DNA of 23,659 bases from CABZJG01 sp965659715 (GTDB lineage: Bacteria > Pseudomonadota > Alphaproteobacteria > Rhodobacterales > Rhodobacteraceae): contig CBFHXE010000041.1 in the NCBI GenBank assembly GCA_965659715.1, positions 1 to 23,659 on the forward strand, given 5' to 3'. The notes under the pieces were generated by a model. The model ran no database searches, was not told the DNA's origin, and was given only the letters and a program-made list of their open reading frames with translations. Shown piece after piece: positions 16,081-23,659 of this stretch (its first letter is position 1; each line of letters begins with the position of its first letter). Both the position numbers and the translations under genes were made by a program.

Positions 16081-17037
16081 TTGAACCGCAGATTCTTTAT
16101 CGGCTCTTTAGGCGCATTTGCAGGTATTAACCCACTGCCGCTATTTAGTGAAGAAAACGCTATAAGCATAGTAGCGACTACCAGTATGATCGCAGACACC
16201 GCGCGAAGTATTGGTCAAGGGTACGTAAAGGTTAAAGGGCTAATGGGCCCCGGAATTGATCCACATTCATATCGACACACAAGAAATGACATTGTCTCAA
16301 TGACCAAGGCTGATTTAACGTTGCGGCATGGTTTAGACTTAGAAGCTCAAATGGAGGACTTCTTTGCAGACTTGTCAAGAAAGCGGTCTGTCGTAGCTGT
16401 TACCAACACCATAAACCCCAAAGAACTTCTGGACTATCCTGGTCAAACAGGACGATATGATCCTCATGTTTGGATGGATCCAATCTTGTGGTCTTTGGTA
16501 ACAGACCAGATTGCATTAGCGCTATCAAATGCAAAACCCGCCAAAAGAGATGAATTTCAAACATCAGCCACAAACTATAAGTCTGTATTAAACGAACTAA
16601 ATAACTATGCGAAAAACGTATTAAGTTCAGTTCCAAGTAAATCACGAGTTTTGGTTACGGCCCATGATGCATTCGGGTATTTTGGAAAAATCTACGGTTT
16701 TGAGGTAATAGGAGTTCAAGGAATATCGACAAACTCGGAAGTTGGATTATATCGGATAAAAGAAATAGTTGACCTTCTCGTCCAGAGAGAAATATCTGCC
16801 GTATTTGTTGAAAGTTCAGTATCAGACCGAAATATGAGAGCGTTAATTGAGGGCGCGACTGCTAGGGGACACGAAGTTACTTTGGGTGGAGAGTTATACT
16901 CTGACGCGATGGGCACCGAAGGTACTTATGAGGGAACTTACGTTGGAATGTTAGATCATAATATCACTACAATTGCTAAAGCGCTTGGCGGAACCCCGCC
17001 GGACTTTGGTTGGCAAGGAAAGCTAAAGGCAACCTAA
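16081..17037 (+). CDS. Metal ABC transporter substrate-binding protein (TroA/SitA/ZnuA family)
   Basis: 318 aa from TTG 16081, which has AAAGGAAAAG upstream; the open frame begins at 16021, inside the promoter, and ATG 16063 has no ribosome site. The N-terminus NRRFFIGSLGAFAG has a twin-arginine motif, so Tat export is possible. Predicted metal ligands are His in DPHSY, His in DPHVWMDP, His in VTAHDAFGYF, and Asp in GGELYSDAMG. This three-His-plus-Asp set is TroA/ZnuA-like rather than PsaA-like (Glu at the third site). There is no His-rich loop as in many ZnuA. The protein captures Mn, Zn or Fe in the periplasm for the permeases encoded next. Metal choice is open. Confidence 0.9.
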   Translation: MNRRFFIGSLGAFAGINPLPLFSEENAISIVATTSMIADTARSIGQGYVKVKGLMGPGIDPHSYRHTRNDIVSMTKADLTLRHGLDLEAQMEDFFADLSRKRSVVAVTNTINPKELLDYPGQTGRYDPHVWMDPILWSLVTDQIALALSNAKPAKRDEFQTSATNYKSVLNELNNYAKNVLSSVPSKSRVLVTAHDAFGYFGKIYGFEVIGVQGISTNSEVGLYRIKEIVDLLVQREISAVFVESSVSDRNMRALIEGATARGHEVTLGGELYSDAMGTEGTYEGTYVGMLDHNITTIAKALGGTPPDFGWQGKLKAT

Positions 17038-17038
17038 A

Positions 17039-17842
17039 ATGACAGATTTCGCTTTGATTGCAGATAACGGCGCGTTCGTTGACAAACACGAGGATCTGGG
17101 ATCCGCCGCTCTCAGTATTCAAGGAATGACAGTTTCTTATGGTTCAGAACCCGCTATTTATTCCGTTGACTTCAATGTTGAAATTGGAACATTGACTGCT
17201 ATTATTGGACCAAACGGAGCAGGTAAATCCTCGCTCCTGAAGGCAGCGATGGGTATTATTCCTACAGTTTCCGGGCAAGTCAGGTTTTTTGGACAACGCC
17301 TAAAAAAGACACGACACAGAATTTCTTATGTTCCGCAAAGGGCAAGCGTGGATTGGGACTTCCCCGCAACTGTCAAAGACGTAGTTTTAATGGGCCTATA
17401 TCCCATCATGGGTTATCTTCAGCCGGTAGGCAGGGCTGACTTAGACGAAGTTCAATCCTGTTTAAGAAAAGTTGGTATGCAAGATTTTTCCGACCGCCAA
17501 ATAGGCCAACTATCGGGTGGCCAACAGCAACGGGTATTTTTGGCGCGGGCTCTCGTTCAAAAAGCTGATGTCTATTTACTTGATGAGCCCTTAGCCGGTG
17601 TAGATGCCGCTACCGAAAACGCAATTATTTCTGTGCTGAAAGATTTAAAAAAGTCGGGAAAAACAATCATAGCGGTTCATCACGACTTAAGCACAGTTTT
17701 AGAATATTTTGATCATGTACTTTTCATCAACAAATCTCCAATTGCACATGGGCCGGTTACAGAGGTTTTTAATGAAGAAAACTTGTCAGTTACCTATTGT
17801 GGGCAGTTAGGCGCGACCAAATTAGGCGTAGCCGGAATTTAG
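17039..17842 (+). CDS. Metal ABC transporter ATP-binding protein (TroB/SitB type)
   Basis: 267 aa cytoplasmic ATPase that powers metal import. Walker A is GPNGAGKSS (57-65), Q-loop Gln100 in YVPQRASVDWDFP, ABC signature LSGGQQQR (158-165), Walker B DVYLLDEP (177-184), and switch His in AVHHDL (about 214). The YVPQRASVDWDFPATVKDVVLMGLY segment is typical of Mn/Zn transporters of the ZnuC/MntB group. Starts one base after the stop of the binding-protein gene and its own TAG abuts the ATG of the first permease, so the four genes are one operon. An N-terminal run of about 24 residues before the core (MTDFALIADNGAFVDKHEDL) is slightly longer than usual. Confidence 0.95.
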   Translation: MTDFALIADNGAFVDKHEDLGSAALSIQGMTVSYGSEPAIYSVDFNVEIGTLTAIIGPNGAGKSSLLKAAMGIIPTVSGQVRFFGQRLKKTRHRISYVPQRASVDWDFPATVKDVVLMGLYPIMGYLQPVGRADLDEVQSCLRKVGMQDFSDRQIGQLSGGQQQRVFLARALVQKADVYLLDEPLAGVDAATENAIISVLKDLKKSGKTIIAVHHDLSTVLEYFDHVLFINKSPIAHGPVTEVFNEENLSVTYCGQLGATKLGVAGI

Positions 17843-19054
17843 ATGCTGTGGTCTGCCCTTAGCCTGACACTCGGATATAATGCGACCCTTGTTACACTTG
17901 GCGCCACCCTTTTAGGTATCGCCACCGGAATATCAGGAACTTTCCTTTATCTACGGAAAAATGCACTAATAAGCGATGCAATTTCACACGCCACTTTACC
18001 GGGTCTTGGAGTAGCATTTTTGCTTATGACGACCGCAGGTCTAGACGGACGAAATTTATTCGGGCTATTGGGAGGTTCCGCCATAAGCGCAGCCTTGGGC
18101 CTCATGATTGTAACTTGGCTAACTACAAAAACACGCCTTTCCCAAGACGCTGCAATTGGTTCGGTTTTATCGGTATTTTTTGCCTTTGGTGTCGTTTTAT
18201 TGACAGTAATCCAGGCCATACCCGCAGGTCGGCAAGCAGGGCTAGAAACTTTCCTTTTGGGGTCCACCGCCGGAATGCTTTTTAACGACGCAGTATTAAT
18301 TTTGATCCTAGGGGCAATCACAACTGCCATATTGCTTCTTTTCAGACGCCCAATCATAATGGTTTCTTTTGACGCCCATTACTCTCAAACACTTGGGATA
18401 TCACCTCAAAAAACAGATTATCTTGTACTTGCTGTAGCGCTTGCCGTTACTGTGATAGGAATGAAGATTGCGGGGCTCATCCTCATCGTAGCATTATTAA
18501 TCATTGCGCCTGTCGCTGCGCGATTTTGGAGTGAGAAAAGTAACACAATATTGTTGATATCTGGTTTTTTTGGTGGGTTATCAGGGTATATTGGAACTGC
18601 AATTTCCGCGACTGCCCCTGGGTTGCCAACTGGCCCAATTATTGTGTTGTGCAGTTTTGTTCTCTTTTTAATATCTTTTTTGCTGGCACCGCGCCGCGGG
18701 ATTTTGGCCTCTGCAAGGGCTTTCTGGGTATTTCAAACAACAGTCCACATGACTCAAGGGCTTCTTTCAATCGCCCAAAACCAACCAATTTATGAGCCAA
18801 AAACGAAACGGCTTTTACAAAGATGCGGATTTCTTCGAGCTGATGGCGTGGCCACTCAGGCCGGGCATGCTCTCGCAGCGAAAACCCTTCTAAATGAACG
18901 CCGGTGGACATACTGGCGCAGCAAAATGCGACAAACAGGGGCTCTTGATGAGCCAATTGTTTATAGCTTGGTCAACATCGAAACAAAACTAACACAAGAT
19001 CAAATTAAAAGTATTGATCAAGGCCTTTCTTTAGAACAGCAGGACAAATTGTAA
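17843..19054 (+). CDS. Metal ABC transporter permease with C-terminal winged-helix-like extension
   Basis: 403 aa. Residues 1-285 form the ABC-3-family permease with about eight or nine membrane helices (LRKNALISDAISHATLPGLG near the N-terminus, LILIVALLIIAPVAARFW in the core), the pore for Mn/Fe/Zn import. From about residue 290 the protein is soluble. TTVHMTQGLLSIAQN is helical, EPKTKRLLQRCGFLRADGV fits a recognition-like helix and wing, and VATQAGHALAAKTL plus ERRWTYWR follow, as in DtxR/MntR-type winged helices. Ordinary permeases of this family end near residue 290. Similar permease-regulator fusions are known in TroC/YtgC proteins (chlamydial YtgC/YtgR). ATG abuts the ATPase stop; TAATG couples it to the second permease. 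Confidence 0.9.
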   Translation: MLWSALSLTLGYNATLVTLGATLLGIATGISGTFLYLRKNALISDAISHATLPGLGVAFLLMTTAGLDGRNLFGLLGGSAISAALGLMIVTWLTTKTRLSQDAAIGSVLSVFFAFGVVLLTVIQAIPAGRQAGLETFLLGSTAGMLFNDAVLILILGAITTAILLLFRRPIIMVSFDAHYSQTLGISPQKTDYLVLAVALAVTVIGMKIAGLILIVALLIIAPVAARFWSEKSNTILLISGFFGGLSGYIGTAISATAPGLPTGPIIVLCSFVLFLISFLLAPRRGILASARAFWVFQTTVHMTQGLLSIAQNQPIYEPKTKRLLQRCGFLRADGVATQAGHALAAKTLLNERRWTYWRSKMRQTGALDEPIVYSLVNIETKLTQDQIKSIDQGLSLEQQDKL

Positions 19055-19965
19055 TGGGATCAGATTTTGTCACGCTGAGCTTGACTCCACTGCTTATTGG
19101 TATCTGTGCATCCATGGCTTGCGCGTTGCCGGGCAATTTTCTCCTTTTGCGAAAACAGGCACTAATAGGTGATGCCATTAGCCATGTTGTCTTGCCTGGA
19201 ATTGTTGTTGCATTCCTATTCACTGGTCAGGTTTCAACCTGGCCGATGATGATTGGTGCAGCGGTTGCAGCAATCATAGCTGTTCTATTGATAGAACTCA
19301 TTCGCCGCGTTGGGAAAATTGAGTCTGGGGCTGCAATGGGGGTCATTTTCACATCGATGTTTGCGGCGGGTGTCTTGTTACTCGAACAATCTGATACCAG
19401 CCAAGTTCACCTAGATGTTGAACACGCACTCTTCGGAAATTTAGAAAGCTTGATTTGGCTTGACGCTGAGGGCTGGGCATCGCTTTTTGATCTAAATGCT
19501 CTGGCAGGTTTACCCATGGAACTAGTGAGAATGATGACCGTACTTCTGGTGATCTTGATCTTTGTTTATATTTTCTGGCGGCCACTCGCATTAATAAGCT
19601 TTGACGAACCTTATGCACGCACGCGTGGAATAGCCGCAACAGCCCTTGAGTTTGCTTTGGTAACTTTAACTGCAATTACAGCGGTCGCGGCGTTCGATGC
19701 AGTAGGTTCGATTATAGTCATAGCTATGATCATTTGTCCGCCTGCAGCCGCGCGGTTGATGGTGAATAGCTTAAGGTCACAGGTTATTTATAGTCAGGTG
19801 TTGGCTGTAATGGCTACTGTACTTGGATATATACTTGCAGGCGACGCGCCTCTCTGGCTTGGTTTTTCAAACACCCTAAGCGCCGCTGGAATGATCGCCA
19901 CAATGAGCGGCGTATTTCTCGCCTTCGCCGCGCTTTTTGGACCACATAGGCGGCGAAATATTTAA
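19054..19965 (+). CDS. Metal ABC transporter permease, second subunit (TroD/SitD type)
   Basis: 303 aa, ABC-3 family, about eight or nine membrane helices and no extension. The motif LRKQALIGDAISHVVLPGIVVAF matches the equivalent in the first permease, and VGSIIVIAMIICPPAAARL is the conserved late core. It overlaps the first permease by one base (TAATG, 19052-19056), so the two are made in step and probably form a heterodimer. It ends 21 bases before a convergent gene, with no terminator visible in between. Confidence 0.93.
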   Translation: MGSDFVTLSLTPLLIGICASMACALPGNFLLLRKQALIGDAISHVVLPGIVVAFLFTGQVSTWPMMIGAAVAAIIAVLLIELIRRVGKIESGAAMGVIFTSMFAAGVLLLEQSDTSQVHLDVEHALFGNLESLIWLDAEGWASLFDLNALAGLPMELVRMMTVLLVILIFVYIFWRPLALISFDEPYARTRGIAATALEFALVTLTAITAVAAFDAVGSIIVIAMIICPPAAARLMVNSLRSQVIYSQVLAVMATVLGYILAGDAPLWLGFSNTLSAAGMIATMSGVFLAFAALFGPHRRRNI

Positions 19966-19986
19966 GCTCAATCAGTGCATTCAAAA

Positions 19987-20982
19987 TTAGCGGGTATACA
20001 TTTGCTTTTTCTGGGCACGCGTCCGATCGGTCGCTTGTGCAGAGCCATCATGAAAAGAGCCGAACCACTTATCCCAGGGCATTTCTACGGTCCCGTAATT
20101 GCACTCGAAATATCTGTGATGTAACTGATGAAAGAAATCACCAATTTTCGCACGCTCTTTATCTGCGACATATAATTGATCAAACCCTGAATGAGAAAAA
20201 ACAGGATGGATCGACTGCATATAGCCATGGAATAATATATGGATTGGATGGCTTGGAACAATTAAATGAATGGTAAAATTCGTGTAGAATAAAAGATGTT
20301 CAAGAGGATGCATCGAGATGCCGGACCATGGCCCAACATTGATATTTCGATGATGAAGCGCATGTGCCATTCTATAAAGAGGAGGCCAATGAAGAGCGCG
20401 ATGCACCCAATAAAAATGAAAGCTTGCCCAGACAATCAAGAACGGAAACATTAGGAAAAACCAAACGGGGTTTTCCGGAAATAGAAATGCGGGGGCAAAG
20501 CCATTGGCCATTGCCCAGTAAATGAGACATTGTGCAGAAGACCATAGGGTGACACCGCTCACCAAACTCCAGAACATATTGTCAAACACCTGATTTCGAA
20601 AGGTGAAGCTGCCATTATCTCTTGCTGGATCGCGCGGGTCATATTTAAAGTGCTTTTCCTGCCCACGCCGATTATAAAGCCAATAATGCAAAACCCCCGC
20701 GCAAATAACATGCGGGATTAGATTTCCAAGCCAAACCCGCAGAACCCAATCCATTGAAAATTCCTGCATAACTGCCAGAGGCGGCAGAAACAGAAAGAAA
20801 ACAACTACTGCCAAAATCACGGAAAGAGTAGTGGTTGATGCGGCAAGCCAATAAGAAGCGTACCATTGCAAAATAGCTTTAGGGCTCAAAGGCCATTTGA
20901 AAGTAGGGTTTAACGCAACGGGCTGTGAAGGCTTATAATGCCAACGAGATGCTTCTGCGTCTTTTTCAAATCCTTCTGACAT
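19987..20982 (-). CDS. Fatty acid hydroxylase / sterol desaturase superfamily protein
   Basis: 331-aa membrane protein with several hydrophobic segments (about 45-70, 85-100, 140-160, 170-190, 230-250). It has the di-iron histidine boxes of the superfamily: HFYWVHRALH (189-198), HALHH (207-211), HPLEH (225-229) and HQLHH (285-289). These enzymes use oxygen and two irons to hydroxylate or desaturate lipids at the membrane; the substrate (sterol, hopanoid, fatty acid or carotenoid) cannot be told here. GAGG lies 7 nt before ATG 20982, and the gene begins 9 bases after the class II aldolase gene, so the two are co-expressed. Confidence 0.85.
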   Translation of the reverse strand: MSEGFEKDAEASRWHYKPSQPVALNPTFKWPLSPKAILQWYASYWLAASTTTLSVILAVVVFFLFLPPLAVMQEFSMDWVLRVWLGNLIPHVICAGVLHYWLYNRRGQEKHFKYDPRDPARDNGSFTFRNQVFDNMFWSLVSGVTLWSSAQCLIYWAMANGFAPAFLFPENPVWFFLMFPFLIVWASFHFYWVHRALHWPPLYRMAHALHHRNINVGPWSGISMHPLEHLLFYTNFTIHLIVPSHPIHILFHGYMQSIHPVFSHSGFDQLYVADKERAKIGDFFHQLHHRYFECNYGTVEMPWDKWFGSFHDGSAQATDRTRAQKKQMYTR

Positions 20983-20991
20983 TCTTTCACC

Positions 20992-21747
20992 TCATTGGCT
21001 ATAATCAGAGCCCTCATCGTCCAAAATTGCTTTTAGCTCGGCAAGATGGCGCGTGGCTTGCTCGGGATAATCTTCGATTTCCTGAGCAGTTTTTTCTGCA
21101 ACCTCATCCGACAGAATTCGAAGCGGTTGGCCAGTTTGGAGGGCGCGGATATAAGTTTCTGCTGCGCGTTCAAAGTAATACAGTCGATTAAAAGTTTCCG
21201 CGATGGTTTTTCCGATGACCATAACGCCATGATTTCCCATTATCATAACTGTCTTCTTGGGGTCTTTTAGCAGCCCTGCGCATCTTTCGCCCTCTTCTTC
21301 AAAGGCGAGCCCTCCGTAATGCTCGTCAATCACAAACCTGTTGAAGAAAATTGCAGTGTTTTGGTCAATGGGCTGCAAACGGCTGTCCGCAAGGCTTGCT
21401 AAAACGGTTGCATGCATGGAATGCACATGCATCACACATCTTGCATGGGGACAGTGACGATGGATCGCACCGTGCAGGGACCACGCGGTGGGGTCGGGGG
21501 CATTGGGCCCCTCTGCGGTCTTGGGATTTTCGGCATCAAGCTCGATTAGATCGCTGGCTTTTATCCGCGCGAAATGCATCTGATTGGGGTTCATTAAAAA
21601 CTGTGTGCCGTTTTCATTCACAGCGAATGAGAAGTGATTGGCCACGCCTTCGTGCAGGTTTAACCGCGCGGTCCAGCGAAAGGTCGCCGCCAAATCCATG
21701 CGTTCCTGCCAGTTCCCGATATTTTGTCGTAAATTTGTAACGGCCAT
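20992..21747 (-). CDS. Class II aldolase/adducin family protein
   Basis: 251 aa from ATG 21747, which has GGAG 5 nt upstream; the GTG at 21753 is too close to that site. The zinc-binding His pair is in MHVHSMHAT and a further His in MGNHGVMVIG, as in class II aldolases (fuculose- or ribulose-phosphate aldolase/epimerase) and the adducin head domain. Also typical are LAATFRWTARLNLHEGVANHFS near the N-terminus and TIAETFNRLYYFERAAETY. The reaction is not fixed by the family: aldolase, epimerase or decarboxylase are all possible. Same strand and only 9 bases from the di-iron hydroxylase gene, and downstream of a VOC gene. Confidence 0.88.
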   Translation of the reverse strand: MAVTNLRQNIGNWQERMDLAATFRWTARLNLHEGVANHFSFAVNENGTQFLMNPNQMHFARIKASDLIELDAENPKTAEGPNAPDPTAWSLHGAIHRHCPHARCVMHVHSMHATVLASLADSRLQPIDQNTAIFFNRFVIDEHYGGLAFEEEGERCAGLLKDPKKTVMIMGNHGVMVIGKTIAETFNRLYYFERAAETYIRALQTGQPLRILSDEVAEKTAQEIEDYPEQATRHLAELKAILDDEGSDYSQ

Positions 21748-21946
21748 GTTCACTCCTTTTTCCTGTATTAGATCACCCTTTTTTGGCTTTCCCTGTCTTG
21801 TTTGCGACGCACAAGGGGGCCTAAAAACGGCAGGACTGATAAACGTGAAAATTCAAAAAGATAGTTATTATAGGCATTTTCGATGTCGGTTTTGCGTCTG
21901 TATCGCGCAGGTCGCATTTTAGGCCCAAAAATCGGACAAACAATCG

Positions 21947-22366
21947 CTAAAGCGGTCTTGAGGGCACCCAAAGATAACCATCGGGTCCTAAGATGGCACA
22001 TTCGCGCAGCCCATGGGGTTTATCGCTTGGCGCTTGCAATATCACCGCGCCAAGCGCCTCTGCCCGCGCAGCAGCCGTATCGGGATCACTGTCATAAAGA
22101 CGAAGCTCAATCCCCAAACCGCGCGGTGGATTTTCTGGCAATAAAGGAAGCAGGGGGTGGGCGGAATAGGTGGTATCGCTGTGCAATTGGAATATCTGGT
22201 TTTGGTACATCATGATGGCAAAATCAGCCGAGGCCTGATGCGCCTTCATTTCAAAAACCTGGGTTAGAAAATCAATGCAGCGCGGCATATCGCTGACCAA
22301 AACATTGATCCCCAGACCGCGAAGCGATGCGCCAAATGCATCAGGTGAAACAGTATCTAAATCCAT
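21947..22366 (-). CDS. VOC (glyoxalase/bleomycin resistance/dioxygenase fold) family protein
   Basis: 139 aa. Two beta-alpha-beta-beta-beta halves are visible: LGINVLVSDMPRCIDFLTQVF... to FQLHSDTTYSAHP, then LGIELRLYDSDPDTAAARAEALGAVIL... to CAILGPDGYLWVPSR. This is the glyoxalase/bleomycin-resistance fold, which usually holds one metal; the ligand set is partial (His in QLHS, Glu in GIELRLY) so the activity is uncertain. AGGGG lies about 9 nt before ATG 22366. It is followed 200 bases later by the class II aldolase gene on the same strand, and is divergent from amn. Confidence 0.82.
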   Translation of the reverse strand: MDLDTVSPDAFGASLRGLGINVLVSDMPRCIDFLTQVFEMKAHQASADFAIMMYQNQIFQLHSDTTYSAHPLLPLLPENPPRGLGIELRLYDSDPDTAAARAEALGAVILQAPSDKPHGLRECAILGPDGYLWVPSRPL

Positions 22367-22527
22367 TCAAAAATCCCCTGACCTTTTTGCTGCCCTTGAT
22401 TGTCATAGGCGCCCGTGGCACTCTGGGTTATGAAAAACATACTACAAATTCGAGCATCTGCTGACTATCTTTTCCGGCAACAGGGACAGATTAGACGACA
22501 TGGGTCGCTTTATAAGAGCCTCAATAA

Positions 22528-23659
22528 ATGACTGATACCGAAAAACACTCAAATGTAATTTCTCCGCGCACGGCTGACCCCGAAGGCTTTACCGATGCCG
22601 GCAAAGCTGTTGCGCGGCTTCAAGAGATTTATCAACAAGCCACCAAGTTTTTGGCCACAGCTTTTTCAGAAACCCGCCAAAGCGGTGCAAAGGGTCAGCG
22701 TTTTCGTGCCTATTATCCTGAAATCCGGGTGACCTGCAGCAGTTACTCGACGGTGGACAGTCGGCTTAGTTTTGGCCATGTGGCCGGTCCCGGCACCTAT
22801 GCCACTACGGTCACGCGGCCGGATTTATTCGCCAATTATCTGCGGCAGCAAATTTTGCTACTGTTGGAAAACCATCAGGCGGAAATTTTCATTGGCCCAT
22901 CAAAGACCCCTATCCCGATCCATTTTGCGCTTTTAAACGATCTATCGCTAAGCGCATCCGCGGCTACGGCGGCGGAATTTTCGCTGCGCGATGTATTTGA
23001 TGTACCCGATCTGACCACGACCAATGATGATATTGTAAACGGAGTGGTCAAAAGTGCTGATGACGGAACTGAACCACTGGGGCCGTTTACGGCCCAGCGG
23101 GTGGATTATTCATTGGCGCGGCTTGCGCATTATACAGCCACAGATGTTGAGCATTTTCAAAACTATGTTCTGTTTACCAACTATCAGTTTTATGTGTCCG
23201 AGTTCGAAGCCTATGCGCGCCAAGCGCTGGCAGATCCTAAAAGTGGTTACACCAGCTTTGTCAGCCCCGGCAATCAGGTAATCACCGACCCCAAGGCGGA
23301 CATTCCCAATACCGGCAGCACACCGCAGATGCCGACCTATCATTTAACGCGCGAAAACGGCAATGGGATCACTTTGGTCAATATTGGTGTTGGCCCCTCA
23401 AATGCAAAAACGGCCACCGATCATATCGCTGTTTTGCGTCCCCATGCCTGGGTCATGCTGGGCCATTGTGCCGGGCTTCGGAACTCTCAAAGTTTGGGTG
23501 ATTTTGTGCTCGCACATGCCTATCTGCGCGAAGATAAAGTGCTGGATGACGACCTGCCATCATGGGTGCCAATTCCGGCGCTGGCCGAGGTGCAAATTGC
23601 TCTCGAAACCGCGGTGGCTCATGTCACCGAACTTGAGGGCTATGAGCTTAATAAAATCA
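22528..23659 (+). CDS. amn: AMP nucleosidase, 5' part
   Basis: Open from ATG 22528 (preceded directly by an in-frame TAA) to the window edge: 377 residues, perhaps three quarters of the usual length near 480. Amn hydrolyses AMP to adenine and ribose-5-phosphate in the cytoplasm and helps set adenylate levels. The N-terminal domain has DAGKAVARLQEIYQQATKFL, RAYYPEIRVTCSSY and GHVAGPGTYATTVTRPDLF. The C-terminal nucleoside-phosphorylase-like domain begins around 290, with TLVNIGVGPSNAKTATDHIAVLRPHAWVMLGHCAGLR. No strong ribosome site is seen upstream. Confidence 0.95.
   Translation, partial: MTDTEKHSNVISPRTADPEGFTDAGKAVARLQEIYQQATKFLATAFSETRQSGAKGQRFRAYYPEIRVTCSSYSTVDSRLSFGHVAGPGTYATTVTRPDLFANYLRQQILLLLENHQAEIFIGPSKTPIPIHFALLNDLSLSASAATAAEFSLRDVFDVPDLTTTNDDIVNGVVKSADDGTEPLGPFTAQRVDYSLARLAHYTATDVEHFQNYVLFTNYQFYVSEFEAYARQALADPKSGYTSFVSPGNQVITDPKADIPNTGSTPQMPTYHLTRENGNGITLVNIGVGPSNAKTATDHIAVLRPHAWVMLGHCAGLRNSQSLGDFVLAHAYLREDKVLDDDLPSWVPIPALAEVQIALETAVAHVTELEGYELNKI

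Noticed and set aside
21768..21917. Minus-strand frame of 49 aa (77 aa if overlapping VOC) between the VOC and class II aldolase genes
   Set aside because: No ribosome site at ATG 21917, no recognised motif, and the longer form only shadows the VOC end. Kept out of the annotation, though the gap is short and on the operon strand.

Overview
The window looks like a chromosomal contig from a marine Rhodobacterales (Roseobacter-type) alphaproteobacterium. The grounds are family-level: a gene transfer agent (GTA) type lysis pair, an ALDH16-type double aldehyde dehydrogenase next to deoC, a DapD/DapE succinylase cluster that also carries RNase R, and a two-permease Mn/Fe/Zn ABC operon behind a Fur-family-like operator. 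The assignment is inference from protein recognition; no 16S rRNA or other strict marker is present. A run of N (9798-9909) is an assembly gap and disrupts one gene.

Layout. (1) 1-1610, + strand: the 3' end of a CO-dehydrogenase-type flavoprotein subunit, a hairpin, then an overlapping endolysin/holin pair that matches the GTA lysis cassette. A clean palindrome sits just before the best start of the endolysin. (2) 1611-5859: an accessory-looking stretch with a secreted 459-aa propeller-like protein, a small secreted protein on the opposite strand, a YbfB/YjiJ-type MFS transporter and a convergent LysE/RhtB exporter. (3) 5860-12229, + strand: dapD, an unknown 115-aa protein, a HAD phosphatase, dapE, a DUF2064-type nucleotidyl/glycosyltransferase-like protein (gapped) and RNase R. 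From the 115-aa gene onward, genes overlap or nearly abut, so they probably form one operon. (4) 12230-15919: an AT-rich spacer, then the minus-strand deoC-ALDH16 operon. Deoxyribose-5-phosphate aldolase makes acetaldehyde, which the ALDH could oxidise. (5) 15920-19965, + strand: a divergent promoter region with two facing Fur-family-like half sites, then substrate-binding protein, ATPase and two permeases of a TroABCD/SitABCD-type metal transporter. The first permease carries a soluble C-terminal winged-helix-like extension. (6) 19966-22366, minus strand: a VOC protein, a class II aldolase/adducin protein and a fatty acid hydroxylase/sterol desaturase; the last two are translationally close. 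(7) 22528-end, + strand: the start of amn (AMP nucleosidase), running off the window.

Most of the window is ordinary core or transport metabolism. The items most worth a second look are the palindrome in front of the GTA-type lysis genes, the regulator-like tail on the metal permease combined with the paired operator, the ALDH16-deoC pairing, the uncharacterised protein locked between dapD and dapE, and the secreted propeller locus. I did not find a clearly new defence, mobile or RNA-based system: no CRISPR, IS element, tRNA or rRNA was seen.
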